A DNA stretch of 64,000 nucleotides from Alentia gelatinosa (Eukaryota > Annelida > Polychaeta > Phyllodocida > Polynoidae). Position numbers and translations under genes: made by a program. The stretch's first letter is position 1, and each line of letters opens with the position of its first letter. The notes under the pieces were generated by a model. It did no database searches. It was not told where the DNA came from and was given only the letters and a program-made list of their open reading frames with translations. Where the stretch lies: the NCBI GenBank assembly GCA_950022655.1, contig OX465583.1, positions 35,925,360 to 35,989,359 on the forward strand, read 5' to 3'. Positions 23,830 to 36,615 of this stretch are shown here, in pieces.

Positions 23830-26800
23830 AATATAAAGGGAACAATTTCTGCGGACTTGTTTCAAAGAAATCTATGTGCGTGGTTTCCATGGTGCTGGAT
23901 GTAGGTATGTTTTTCCCCAGGAAATTTGTAAAGTGACGTAGTCGGCATATTACTCACGAGAACCCACACTCTCCATACGCATTCTTCATTACGCTGGCAC
24001 GAGCCGTATCTAAGCATCTGCTTCGGAGAGAGATCCACATAGGATTCCCGTGCGTGACACACAGGGGAAATCCCGACAAACTTGGGGAATTCCCTACCGA
24101 GGGGGGAAATCCCTCTCCTATGGACCAACGTTGTGTTGCAGATGATCGAAAATGAAACTGATGCTTGTCCAGCATGAAGGCATAGACTATACTCTCCAGA
24201 GAACACTCTCAATGATTTAAGTGAAGAAATGACGAATGGTCACCAATACGAATTCATTTTAGTATCCTCAAAACATATCTCTATTGAAAATTTCATCTCA
24301 GCTTATTTCAGTTTGTTTTATTTTGCTGATTGTATTTGTTAAACGATTAATCAGCCATGGTATTTCACGGGATTTTGTTTACGCCCAAGGACCATTCCTG
24401 AGATCAATGTAAATCAGAGGTGGAATTAAGTTAAATAACATAGTATAAAGACCATGTCAGTTCTCAGCTGAGACCCGAAATTCAATTAAAATCGCTGGAA
24501 ATGCAGGCCCCCGAACTCCCGGAAACCCCTTTTCGTGATTTTTTTTTGTTATTTTCAAAAACCATGCTGACTACTATGGAGTCTATACAGTCCCAGTTTG
24601 TATTTACCGCTGATGTAACACACTACAACCATCCCCTAGAAATAACAATTAATTAACACAAAACAAACAGGCGGGAGAGACCCATCGCTGGGAGATATAC
24701 AGGTCAAGCTAGTAGGATGTAGGAACGATTCTCCTTGAAATACCATTGAAACTTCCTGTCTTAGAGACATCATCCGGGCCTCCTAGATATCTATATTAAA
24801 CTGCATACTGAAATACGAGCTATATAAATAGCCTGTCTTATTTATCCATTGAATTCTGGAAAATCTACCTCATGAGGTCATGTGCGGATCAGCACCAGTA
24901 TACATTTTACAGTTTAACAAGTTACACTCTACCTAATTTATATTCTGTTGTCACATATGTCCGACAGACATCAATCATTTGGCACCAGTTGCCACAGATT
25001 CCGTGATCTGTAAAGCAGCAGAGATCTGTGGGCCGAACTATCGTCCCTTATTCAGAATATAATGTCATTTTGAACAATTGTTGATTTATGGCAGTGTTCG
25101 ACACATTCGTGTCTAGAGCCAATAACACAACGACACCACTGATCAACAAAGGACGTGGACATATCACTAGACGTTATCTTCACAAACAAGTCTCAGAGAG
25201 CCTATGTCGCCGTGACTTCACTCTGGCGTGTTCAACGTAATATTTAAAACACATTTGAACACCAACCAAATCGGGGTAAAATAGTTCAACCCTGAACTTG
25301 TGTAGGTAACTAAATGAAAAAAATAATTTTTGGGAAAGCGGTATAACCACGAAGGCAGGATAGAGGATTCGAATTATTTTCTTTTGCAAATATTCCTCTT
25401 TTTGTAAAATTCTAGCATGGGCATCGTGCACATCAGTTATTCTCATTGACCACCTATTGTTGCCATTAGTCCTAGAAGAACCACACCAGTTTGGGTTCCT
25501 ATGCATACCCCCCCCCCCCCCCCCCCACCACCACCACCACTGGAGTCTGTCGGGTGTTTGTGGGGGGGGGGGGGGGGGGCTACACATTGCAACTAAGCCC
25601 CATTTCTTAACAAGAGCATTTAGTGTGCATTTACAAATAGAAATATTTGCATCTAACGGCCAAATGGGCGGGTGGACACATTTTAAGTACAAATGTGCAG
25701 AAGGAAGCTTCCAATAAAACCATAAAGCTAATATTATCCACCGTATCTGTTCAGATAAGCAGTCATACTAATCTATAAGGAGGTTTCTTATCATTGCACC
25801 CTCTCTTTGTTCTCAGATCAACATCCATAAGCTAGCCCTGAACACCCAATAACTATTTCTAAACATATCGGTATCTGACATTGGAATAGAAATATGCTCG
25901 ATTTCTGTCGCACTGGCCAAAAGAAATTAGATGAATAAATGCAAAAACAAGATTCTTCCTGGGGTTAGACCCAATCGCTCTTTTATCCTAAAATAAAAAA
26001 GAGAGAAAGCAAACAGAGGAAAGTGAACCATTGATTCAACAGACTTTATTAGCTTTAAAGCATATCTCTTTAAGCATCATTTGTACAGCGCAAAAAACCC
26101 TGTCAAATGCAGACCGATTATTAATCTTCTATTCAAATATCACTTATCTTTGATGCATGGTGATACTTGCTCATTAATCATCGTCACACGTCGAGATATT
26201 ACGATTACTCGCACTGCACCAAGGAAAACGGGTTATCACATTTGGTTAGATATACTTTAGACACAGATGCCTGTCAGACATGCTTTATACAGTTATCACG
26301 ATGGGACCTCAAGGTTGACCTGCCACTAGTTAAGGCATACTTCACTCAAGATTAATCAACGTACCAAAGGATTTGCACAGTAAAATCTTTGGGATCTATT
26401 TATGGATTTAACTTATCCCGCTGTAGCCTTCTTGACTTCGATTACATATCATGTACAGAACATTGAAGTGCGCAGATCCGGCAGTAACGTATCCGCCCAT
26501 GCTATGCCGGCATGGAAGTCATGGTTAGAATAGTAAAAACCCCAAAACAGAAACATATAGAAAAGAAAACATCGGTACCGGTACTATATCATACTCAGAT
26601 CTATGATATGTGTGTATATAGATCAATTAAGGAGACTTATCGTATATATCGACACCGTACTACAGAATTTTGATAACTTCAAATGAAAATCTAGAAATTT
26701 CGGTCAACCGTTAATTGTGTATTCGCCGAAGCTGTTTACATTTTTGGAGCCTGCCAATATCTTATTTGGAATCGTGATTATATCTGAGGTAAATCATTGC

Positions 26801-27302
26801 CTATGATAAGCACATTAATACCATAATTCATTCAAAGTTTTCTGATTATCAACTAATTCAGGTCAAAGCAACGATAATCTTTTGTTAGTACATATTTGAG
26901 ATATCACATTCAATATGGGAAGCACAATTCATAATTACATTGTATGTACATATCTATCCTTTGTGGCGTTTCAGGTGTTAGACCATGACCGAAGCAGAAT
27001 TGCAGTTTTTCATTTAGCAACATTTGAATGTATATATTTGTACAAAATATTTTACAATTAGCTTTTAAATCTTTATAGTCGGGAATGACAAAAACACACT
27101 GCTCTTTAACAGCCTTCCAAAATCCGACTCCAAATACAACTCTTCATTCAAACATGTTTCTGAAAAGAAACTGATTAGTCCAGAGGCAATGGGATAACTA
27201 CCTCCTCACGCTTCCAGTGTTCATAATACTTGTGTGTGAGTGAAACAGGCTTAATTACTCGCCATACTGAAGTAATCTAATTCCAGAGCCTGTGGTTGTA
27301 AA
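23830..27302. other. Intergenic DNA, no gene seen
   Basis: Open frames are short and overlap simple sequence. The stretch contains a poly(C)/poly(G) pair at 25508-25580 and a short copy of the attggcc-type module (about 25624-25690). The 3' UTR of the minus-strand adaptor gene should occupy the right-hand end; a minus-strand AATAAA lies at 26045-26050, about 1.25 kb beyond its stop, but whether it is used is unknown. Confidence 0.45.
25508..25580. repeat. Poly(C)/poly(G) palindrome
   Basis: About 18 C with CCA units is followed, after a 30-base spacer, by about 17 G. The two runs can pair. Two short open frames of Pro or Gly runs across it are artefacts. Confidence 0.75.
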
Positions 27303-27990
27303 TTAGCATTTACTGTCTACAGAAAGTTCCTTCTCAAGAGTCTGATCTTCATAACTTTCCTGACGACGAAGATCAACTCCTAGAATCTTTTTCAAATTCT
27401 CAGCATCCTTTGTTGGTTCATCCGTCGTCTCTTTGGCTACTTTTCCATGGTCATCGTGCCCATATTTTGTGTGGTGTCTTTGGCCCTGTGACACTTCTTG
27501 TTGCCCGCTTGAATACAACTTTGAGCTTTTCATATACGACAAATCATCGTTCACTTGCTTACTATCCTCCCTGGTGGCAGTTTTCTGATCCTCCTCCGAT
27601 TTCTGGTGCCGACGATCTGGCAAGCCATGTCTAGTAGGCATGTACTCCTTCGACAGAGTCTGTTCGTTGAGACTGTCCTCGGGACTGTCTTTTGAACGAA
27701 GTTGAACACCGAGCAATGTTTTCACAAGCTGAGCATCCTCGACTGGTTCATCTGTCATCTCTGTGGGTACTCTTTGATTGGACCCAGCCAAGTTACTTCT
27801 TAAGTCACTCTTGCCCGAATCCTGACTACATGCCGACTCTTGATGCTCGCTGGAGTAAAACTTGCCCGTTGAGCTTGTTGAGCTTGGCGGATGGTCATAC
27901 ACCAAATTCCCCCTCTGCAGCTCATCTGGATACTCTGGCGACGTGGTCTCTTCTGGACTTCGCCGCCCTTTTGTATGAGCCTCGGTAACA
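27303..27990 (-). other. Adaptor exon 3: C-terminal tail with duplicated motif
   Basis: 229 codons plus stop. Two copies of a motif occur: EPVEDAQLVKTLLGVQLRS and EPTKDAENLKKILGVDLRR, about 95 residues apart, each followed by an acidic YED/PED and TLxKE. The rest is hydrophilic and rich in Ser, Gln, Asp and His. I know of no named domain with this motif. Confidence 0.65.
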
Positions 27991-30900
27991 CTGCAACAAG
28001 ACCAGGAATGTAAGTGCGTGTCAGAAACAAGAGCTAAGTGTGCATCTGTCCTTATTGGGCACTTCATTTATATCATGTTTCCATATTTATCTATAAAATA
28101 GTTATCTTCTTCCCAAATAAAAGACAGTTTTGGGATACCATATCAGCAATGCAATAGATGTACACTGAACAGGATTCGGCCGTTTTTGAACAATATCACC
28201 TGAGAGGCTCAGTAGTTTGACAAATCATTTTACACACTGTATAATATATATCTAATTTATATGAAGAAGAACATCTAGTTTGGCATTATCCCATGAATAG
28301 GGAGGGACCTGCATTGATTGGAGAACCCTGTCCCTCTGTTAACTCAGCAGTTCATGGATCAGTGCACACAGCTGAGGTTAGTAAGGGTGGGAGGGGGGAT
28401 GGGAGAGGGGAGAGACCAGTCACCTGCCAAGTGTTCTGTGTACAGAGACCGCATTAGTGTGACGTCATTTGACTGGGGTTTCCCTACGTTCTGGTGCCAA
28501 ACATTGGGATATCCCAGGGGATATCCCTTCATAAGTGCAGCTGTCGGCATCTAGACATCTCAAATTTTTTAATTCTACATTATATTTAACTCTACTGTGC
28601 CACGATGCTACGTCTATGCAGTACTTCTCGGAGATAGGATTTGTTTGGCACCAAAATGACGTCAGGACTAAAGCGGTCTATACAATTACAAACAAACCTT
28701 TATAGAATCTACAATATATTTAGCTACCCGTAGGCGATTTCAATTGACACTCAGCAATCCCCTAACTACATATGAAAGGTTTGTAGTTGCCTCATGGTGA
28801 TACCTTCATGGATGAGTGCACACTAGCCTTTCTCTTTATTCTCTTTCGAATGAGACATATCACATTATGATTGAACCAGTTTTGCAGGTAGAAATATTTT
28901 CATAAAGGAGTTCTTAAAAATGGACCTGTGACTCAAAAAGTCCCCCTAAACTGATTTTTTTCTTTCCTAAATCCATGTTAAAATACTAAATACTAAAACT
29001 GCAATATATGCCATAAAATCTTCTGCCCAGAACAGGAATAATATTCCTATCTGTACTTAGCTATAAAAAGTTGGTCAGGTCGCCTAGTAACTCTACAAGC
29101 GCGGTGTACTACAGTAGGCTATAGCCATAACCATCCATCCACCCGCTAATAAGAGTGGACATATATTTCATACAGGCTTTGCCACATCAGTGTTGACCAC
29201 ACCATTGGGCCGAGTGTCTGTGGGGACGTCCAACCCACTGATTTATGGTATAAACAAGGCTCATTCAAAATGGTTGTTTATTTTACACAAGGAAATATGT
29301 TGTATACTTTAAACATAAACGTGGATTTCCATTAAAAAAAGAGAGGAAAGCTGCCATCTCTAGAGAACCAAGCAGTGGCCATATTTGGACAGCGTCTTGG
29401 TGGTCAGAATGCTGTTCGGTGCTGCATGGGTATGGCTGGATTTATTACCCACCGATTACGGAGTCTCCATAGGAAATGTATAGGGCACCTGGAAACAGCT
29501 ACCTGGGGATTCTGGTATGTCAGAATCTCCTGCAGGAAATTCATGAAAAATAGTCCTGTCCATAATGAGGTCGAATCATCATGAACTTCGAGTTAATGAT
29601 TTTTTTCCCCGTTGATTCAAGTTTGAACCCGTTGCTTGGGAATTTTTTTTTTGAACTTCATGAACTTCGAAATAAATTTCTTGAATGTTTATTCAATGTT
29701 AATTATTTAAAATCAATCATAATAATCTCATTTACCATCAGAAACCATTGTAATAACACATTTTGCATGCTAAAAGTAGAGATCAATGGCAAACTGTATC
29801 ATTGGAATAAGTCTACACTGAATTATTGCCATGCTTAACAGTGCTGTGGTGTCTGGTACTAAATGTCTTACAGAAACTTTTTAATTGCAATAGGCTTGTT
29901 ATTAATCTTGTAGGTGGGTAATAAATACCTCGTAGTTGACGACGTAATATTCTCGCTAATCGCTCGGATATTACTACGGGTCAACTACTCGGACATTACG
30001 GCCACTCGTACACAAAACAGTCATTATTGTATATATAGCCAGATATTGCCAAGATAGGAGATTTGGGTGCCACTGGTTTAAGACCCAGATATGACTTGAG
30101 TACCACCACAATTTGGTGAAGGTCCGGTCGGGTTATGACGTGATGCAGCCAGGGATATTTAAGTAAGACGCATTCAGCATCATTACCTTGCAATATCTGG
30201 ATAATTGCAATCTGGAATAATGCAAGACGTTGTAAAGGCAAACAAATTGCAAAGGCTCTAGCCACGTGATCCTCCTTGATTTCTATCGGTTGTGAAAGAT
30301 TCGCCTGTTTACTTCACTCTTTCTGTTCTCACAGTTGTAAGAGGCTGACTTCATCCATGGGTCATTGTAACCATGACAAACATCATACAGGGATGCCAGT
30401 GAGGTTTCAGAAAAAAACAGAAATGTTTACACCCCTCTTTATCAAGAGGGGTGTAGACTTTATCCTTTATATTGGTATATATGCTATGTAGAGAAACCTG
30501 GAAAACGCTGAACTTCTCCATACTCCATATTTTAGTTTCTGGGGGAAAAAAACAACTAAAAGACTTTAAAAAGATTTGAACAAGTCTAGGCAGGCGTGGG
30601 AAGAATATAGGTCACATGCCTGAGCTCCAGGCATGGCCTTCAACACTCTCCCAACACAAGTTTGGTTTCTGGGTTTTCTGGGTCTGCTCATGGACAGTGA
30701 GTTTTTCGGGAAAACCCCGGACATTGTATGCCATTGGGTACATAGAGGGGCTGCTGGTCCATCACTAGGTGCTATAGGATGTCCGCCACTGGTGTTCCTG
30801 CTCCAGGTGGCTGAGGTTGCGCTCCCTGCTGCCGGGGTTGTGCTCCCGGCCAACCATAGCCCATATTTTAATGGATTAACTCAGAGTAGAAAAAGACGGG

Positions 30901-33900
30901 AAAACTGAAGACTCCCGGAAAACCGGCATCCCTGAATTCACAATACCATAAAAACATGCCCAGTCATTAAAAATCTGTTTGAGTCACACTGGAGGCACCC
31001 GGCCACTCACAGAGAAGTCAGTCACGCCATTACATAGCCTAGTGCAACCAGGCAGAATAGATCAAAGATTAGATAGGCATCTGAATGAACCAAGCCTAAT
31101 GATCCACTCTTCTAGGGACCAGATAGATAGTGAACGATTGAGTGAAATTTTATAACGAATTTCTTTCCTGATCTTAAACATAAAGCTAGACCAGGGGTAT
31201 CAGTTAGGGTCAAGATGAGATATTTTTCATGTGGAATTTACTGCCTCAGAGAAACCATGGAAAACATATCATTATTCTCCATGGAATGGGACTGGGGTGT
31301 GTGGGGGAGATTTGAAGCACGGTTTATTGGTGTGAATAAGGCCCAATTAATTCTCTCTTTGTTTTACACGAGAAAAAAGAATTTGATAAACTGAAAATGA
31401 AAACAACAATTGCCATCTGTCTAGACGATTCCAGCAATAAGTCACACTAGACAAGATATCTGACATTTTTGAACATTTATTGGCACTATCGGTTAGTGCC
31501 TAAGATAAGTTGGTTGCTCAGCACTCAAACTTTAGAGATTAAATTTCCCCATGTCCTCATACCATTAAAAAACCCGCTCTTATCACTTCTGAATCATACC
31601 AAGTGACTTCCCCTGTCCTTTTTGTGTGCCTCCCAACCTTGAGAATTAGTACTGACGCCCTAGTCTATGTCAACGTCCTAGTCTATGTTAAGTCATATCT
31701 TAGTGAATTAGTATCAGTGTGCCGGTCTAAGTTAAGTTCTTAGCAAATTAATATCAATATCCTATGCTATGTTAAAGTAGATCCGTAGAGCATTAGTGTC
31801 ATCGTCCTAGTACGTTACGTTATATCCTTAGGGAATCGGCATCAACGTCCTTGCCTATGCTAATTAGTGAAGTAGATCTAAAAAAGACAAGATGTCCACT
31901 CCAGAGTTTGAATATAAAATACTTTAATTTTTTTTGGTGTTTGTGTTAATTCATATCCTTAAGAAATTTGTGACTAAGTCTATACGAATTTGAAACTTTA
32001 CGATAATTATTTCCAATGTTCTAATTTACATTAAATCAGATCTCGAGGCCTATGAGACATCAACATGCCGAATGTTCCTGATGGACAGGAAGAACGAGTA
32101 ACAATCAGTGTCAGTGTATTTACTTCACTTATATTATGACCACCAGGCCGCAATCGGTCATTACTCACATGCGGAATAATAGGGTAGACCCGTATCTTCC
32201 TGTCTGATTTACAAGTATTTTAAAACAATCTGTAGGGAAAATAAAGGCAATAACAGATTGGAAAACAGTTTCCCGACATCTGAATTACATCAAAAGTCAT
32301 TTAACTTATTATTAACGCATTATTTTCTTCTCTGAAAGCCCACCAGCCGGCTGGTGGGCTAGCCCGGCCCTGTCAGTGGCAGCACTCCTTGATCTCAGTC
32401 GGATTGCTGTACAAGAGTATTATGAATCGCACTGATTGTTACCAATTCATTCTGACTACCAGATCTATGAATATTAGACATCAATGCCAATGTCTTATAG
32501 AACATTGAGGAAATTAGCATCAACTTTTTTGTCTATGCAAAGTTGTATCATTTTAACGAAATTTGCATCAGTGTCCTAGTCTATGTTGTGTTGTATCCTT
32601 AAAGTTTGTCATAATCAATGTTAAGGTGTTTGCTTAGGGAATTAGTATCAACATCCAAGACAGAGTTATGTTAATCGTCAGTTGGTATTAGGGGTATAAA
32701 AGATAGCAGTTACCAACACATCACGACGACAGTAATAAAAAAAAACCAAAAGTTAATGAATATCGGAATATTACCTTGAATATGTGGGTGGCGGGTGTTC
32801 TTTCTGAACCTTCTCCGTTGGGACCTCTGGGTATTCCTTTTCTGAGTGGATGTCAGAAAGCGGCGGCTCGGGGTTATATCTTCGTGCCAAGATATCAGCT
32901 TCATCCTCAGCTCCACCAATCTGGGGTTCCTGTGTTACTATGCTGCTGCCTGACCCGACTTGCACGTTGGTTCCACTGATGTAGTAATTATTCACCAGAT
33001 TCTCTGCTGTTGGTGGCCGTGTTGGGGGAATCTGTGGCGTAGGTGGGTGCGCGAATGGATACACGAATTGTTGGTGTGGATTCGGATAATAGTTAGGTGG
33101 ATAATAGTTAGGTGGATATGATAGATAAGAAGGTGCGGCTTGTGGTTGTTGATGCATTTGTTGCCAAAACATCATCATGCGTTGATGTTGGTCAGGAGAC
33201 AATGGCAAGCTTGGAGGATGGGCCCACGGATTAGGATATTGGGGCTGCATCTGTGGAAATGGATTTGTCGGCTGATACGGGCTTGCACCTGCCGGTGGCT
33301 GTGTCTCCCTCATTACGTACTGTGGTTCTGGCTTGTCTGAAAGAAAAGGGTAACATTGGTGAAATATCATACAATATAGAAGGTCTATTCCTATATACCT
33401 ATGGCTGTACACTCTATGCTTACACCACGTTCTGGGGGGTGGAGTAACTTATGGATACTACCCAAGGTTGCCGTATACTACCCAAGGTTGCTGTATACTA
33501 CCCAAGGTTGACATTTAGACCAATCAGATTGTCTCTTACAAAATTCATATGAAAAGCGCAGTGGGGATTAAACATAAAGTGTCAAGTTACTCGATAAGGT
33601 TGGATCTGGCTTCAGGTTTGATGGTGGATGAGCAAATAACGCTAATTATCGTTATTAAACCACATTTGAAGGTATATAGGAATAGGGAAACTATATTCCG
33701 GTGAAAGGAAGTCAAAATTACTCGGTAAGGCTTGGAAAAATTACTGCCCGCGGCCAAGGCCTTGGGCAGTAATTTTTCCAAGCCTTACCTCGTAACTTTG
33801 ACTTCCTTTCACCGGAACATAGTTTCCCTCTAATACCCCCCCCCTATTCCTTGTTATCATGGGCGTTATCTATTGGTAAAATTTTCCATATTCTATTGTT

Positions 33901-35670
33901 AATTGTTTATCTATCATGTGATAAAATAAATATATAAGATTTATGATAGATCCCATTAGAAAAAAAGCTGTGAAACATACCATCTTTATTATCTGCATTT
34001 TCAATGGTAATCTGCGGAATTGTTCGCAATATTCTAAATTGTTTAATTCAAGAGATTTCAATCAAATAGACAACCACTAGTTCCTTTATATCTAAAACGT
34101 TGCAATTTGACTGCCTAGATCTTCTCATGGGTAAGATTAAAATGTGTTTAGGAATTACGGTATTCTAAATCTATGTATCCATAAAGAAAATGTTGTTCGT
34201 GTGTCATTTATAGGGAGCCATTTTTAGAGTACATGGGGGGTAAAAATGTTGGACGATTTTGCGTGTCTCCCTTCTTTGATCTACAGCGTATAAGATGCAG
34301 AGAAGGTGGGGGTAAATCTAAAAAAAAAGTTTTGCGTACATACTTTATGGATAGTACCTATATACTAGTATAAAGATGATATAACTGAAATTACCAGAAA
34401 CTTGTGAGGGAACATCTACTGGTTTCGGTGGTCGCGAGGGCAGTTCTTTAGGCAAACTGTCTATAACTTCTTGGAATTCTTGCTCCTCTCTTTCCATTTT
34501 CAAACGCTTTTCGTTCTCCTTAATAATCCGTAGTTTTTTTAGTTCTTGAATTTTGTTCCTCTCCCATTCAGCTATTTGTTCATTCTGTTTTCCCTCTCGC
34601 TTCAGACGCTTGTGGATACCGGCCTCAAGCATAGAGACCAGGCTCCGAGAGAAGTAAGTATCCCCGTCAGTGAGACTTTGCAAATCCTCCACTGATTTCT
34701 TCCCCTTCATCAAACGACTCATATCCAGCCCCCTGAAACTGATGAGTCCATTCGGCATTTCATATGCCATTTCCGGTGGCCCACCATGCTTTGGCTGGGT
34801 GTAAAGAGGTACAATACCCCAACTCTGTCTCTCTGATATTATACTCCGCACCAAAGCATCGTCCTTCTGAAAGTCAGCCATACGGTCGTGGCAAAATGCT
34901 TTTGTTAGATAAATAAACACATAGGTGCACTTTTCCTGTGCCTCTTTTATAGAGCTAATTTGTGAAGTCTCTTCATGAATATCAGTCAATAAGTATACTC
35001 TACATTTGGTCTTTTCCGTATTGCCTGCTTTTTGTGGGAACTTCCTGAATTCAACTGTTTCAATCAAGTCCTTTAATCTTTGGCCCGAATATTCATCGTC
35101 CCTACTTGTTATGAGGAAAATATCTGCCTGTTTAAGACGCAAAACGGCAGGCATATCTGCTCTGTCGTCGTCTGTCAGCTCTAACTCAGAGTCTGTGGAG
35201 GACACTGGGTAGGTAACTCTAGGTGGCCGCCTACTTTCTGCACCTCTTTGCGTAGAGTTTGATCGCCCGCTCTCTGAATCTTTTTCGGTGGATTTTGGTG
35301 TCTTTGGTGGCTTAGAAATCTTGCTCTTCTGACTGTTGCCACACGTCGGGGGTCTACAATCGAACGTCTTTCCAGTGCCGCACACTTCACCCTCAATAAG
35401 AGCCGCCTTTTCCTCTGCACGCTTTTGAAGTGAACTCATGTCCTCCACACTGTCTGCCTCTCCATCTGAGGGAATACAACTTGCCCCTTTTTGGGGAGAC
35501 TTCTCTGGCTGTTTCCCCCCGCGTGATGACCATCCTTTGGGTACGACACAACCCTGTGGATCCTCGTCCCCTTGCTGTATTTTCTTCTGTAGGAGTGAAG
35601 TCATCTCTTCTATACTTTTCACTTCATCTACTGCCTCTTCCTTTGAATCTTCCCCGCTGAGTGGGCCCAT
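27303..35670 (-). CDS. TRIF-like (TICAM-like) adaptor with TIR domain and RHIM
   Basis: The gene has three coding exons on the minus strand: 35670-34395, 33336-32775 and 27990-27303 (stop). Donors are CTG|GTAATT and AAG|GTAATA, acceptors TTTCAG|AC and TTGCAG|TG, and the phases (1 then 2) join cleanly to give about 841 aa. The order is an acidic N-terminus with two short MTSLLQKK/MSSLQKRA motifs, a TIR domain (residues about 181-348), a charged coiled coil (about 355-405), a Pro/Tyr/Gln-rich region, a RHIM (about 541-565), and a tail with a duplicated motif. In vertebrate TRIF the same order links TLR3/4 to TBK1, TRAF6 and RIPK1/3. The signalling role here is inferred. A weak TRAF6-type motif (PTEMTD) lies in exon 3; no pLxIS motif was seen. 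The ATG follows an acceptor-like tract, so an upstream exon, coding or not, is likely. Confidence 0.8.
27991..32774 (-). other. Intron 2 of the adaptor gene, repeat-rich
   Basis: A 4.8-kb intron. It holds one copy of the dispersed family (28300-29165) and otherwise AT-rich DNA. A short palindromic stretch with ttgac/gtaatattc blocks lies near 29935-30000. No open frame looks coding. Confidence 0.6.
28300..29165 (+). repeat. Dispersed repeat family, copy B
   Basis: It has the same landmarks as copy A (505-1335): ctcagcagttcatggatcag, gattgaaccagttttgcagg, ataaaggag, and the tatagccata / ccatccatccacccgctaat end. The middle differs by insertions. Confidence 0.65.
32775..33336 (-). other. Adaptor exon 2: Pro/Tyr-rich region and RHIM
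   Basis: Residues 426 to about 613. The first 110 residues are low-complexity Pro, Tyr, Gln and His with PPNYY/NPHQQ units. Then comes NNYYISGTNVQVGSGSSI, with the VQVG core at residues 550-553 (codons 32965-32954), the hallmark of RHIMs. The hydrophobic and Asn/Ser/Gly context resembles RIPK3 and RIPK1. RHIMs form amyloid-like hetero-assemblies. The following region is acidic and ends in a PPPTYS motif. Confidence 0.8.
33455..33512 (+). repeat. 21-bp tandem repeat in intron 1 of the adaptor gene
   Basis: Three near-identical units of tactacccaaggttgcygta lie head to tail. Confidence 0.8.
33685..33829. repeat. Fold-back element, about 145 bp
   Basis: A long palindrome is centred near 33757. 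The left arm (gggaaactat...ggcttggaaaaattactgccc) is matched by gggcagtaatttttccaagcc and on to atagtttccc with few mismatches. The loop is about ten bases and GC-rich. Confidence 0.8.
34395..35670 (-). other. Adaptor exon 1: TIR domain and coiled coil
   Basis: Residues 1-425. The TIR starts at ADIFLITSRDDEY (about 182), which matches the first strand and acidic turn of TRIF-type TIR domains. It continues through KCTYVFIYLTKAFCHD, typical of the strand before the alpha-C region, and WGIVPLYTQ. The BB-loop position (about 228-238) lacks the proline important in TRIF and most TLR adaptors. After the TIR, about 50 residues rich in Lys, Glu and Arg (KKLRIIKENEKRLKMEREE) should form a coiled coil. 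Confidence 0.75.
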
Positions 35671-36000
35671 CTCTATCGGAATTAAAAGAAAGACAAAGTT
35701 AAAAGAATGCAAGGCACTGGTGATTCATCACTTAAATAGGGATAAAGGTTAGTGAGACGTGGCTATAACACCTCTGTAGTAACCCGATGCTAACTTGATA
35801 ATCTTGAAAAGGAAAAAAAAACCCAAAAAAAACAACACATTTTAATAGGGATAAAAGTCATAAAGATAACAAATACCTGGATGGAGGGAGGGAGGGACGA
35901 TGGGAGGGAAAGAGGGAGGATGGGAGGGAGGATGGGAGGGAGGATGGGAGGGAGGGAGGATGGAAGGGAGGGAGGGAGGATGGGAGGGAAAGAGGGAGTA
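35671..36000. other. 5' flank of the adaptor gene with GGA-rich tandem repeat
   Basis: The acceptor-like tract directly before the ATG (35673-35690) suggests an upstream exon, but none is clear. From 35882 to about 36007 the DNA is a ggaggatggga/ggga purine repeat. Confidence 0.6.
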
Positions 36001-36009
36001 TGGGCGGGT

Positions 36010-36615
36010 AGGCGGGCATTCGATACATAAAGCCCTAACCCTCTGTAAACTCAGCAGTTCATGGATCAGTGCACACAATTGAGGGGATGGGGTGGGAGAA
36101 ATCAATTACCCTGCCAAGTGTTCTGTGTCTATTATGCAACTACATACTAACCATTATAGAATCTAAAGTATATTTAGCTATCTGTAGGCAATTTCAATAG
36201 GCAATCACCAATGCCCTACCTACATATGAAATGTTTGTCAAATGAGGCATCTATATGATGATTGAAGCAGTTCTAGAGGTAGAAATAAGTCCACGAATTT
36301 CTTAAGTGGAGTTGGACTCAAAATGTCCCTCCCCCAACTGTATTATCTCTCTTTGTTGTTTTTTTTCAATTCATGTCAAAATACTAGATCTAATGTAAGA
36401 TATTGAATTGGCATACTACCTTCTTTCCAAAAAAGCAAAATTGTGGTCAGGTCACCTAGTGACTCTATAAGCAGGTGAACTAAGGTAGGCTACAGCCATA
36501 ACCTATAAGACCAACCGTCTACCCACTAACAAGACCTAAGAGTACATTTCGAAATAGAAATATTGGCCTTTAAAGGCCAAATTAGCAGGTGGACGCATTT
36601 AAAACTCTATACAAG
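36010..36615 (+). repeat. Dispersed repeat family, copy C
   Basis: It runs from the ctcagcagttcatggatcagtg block to accaaccgtctacccac, and is followed directly by the attggcctttaaagg module that lies before copy A. Confidence 0.6.

Noticed and set aside
35842..36105. Pro/Ser-rich frame over the GGA repeat
   Set aside because: Simple-sequence translation.
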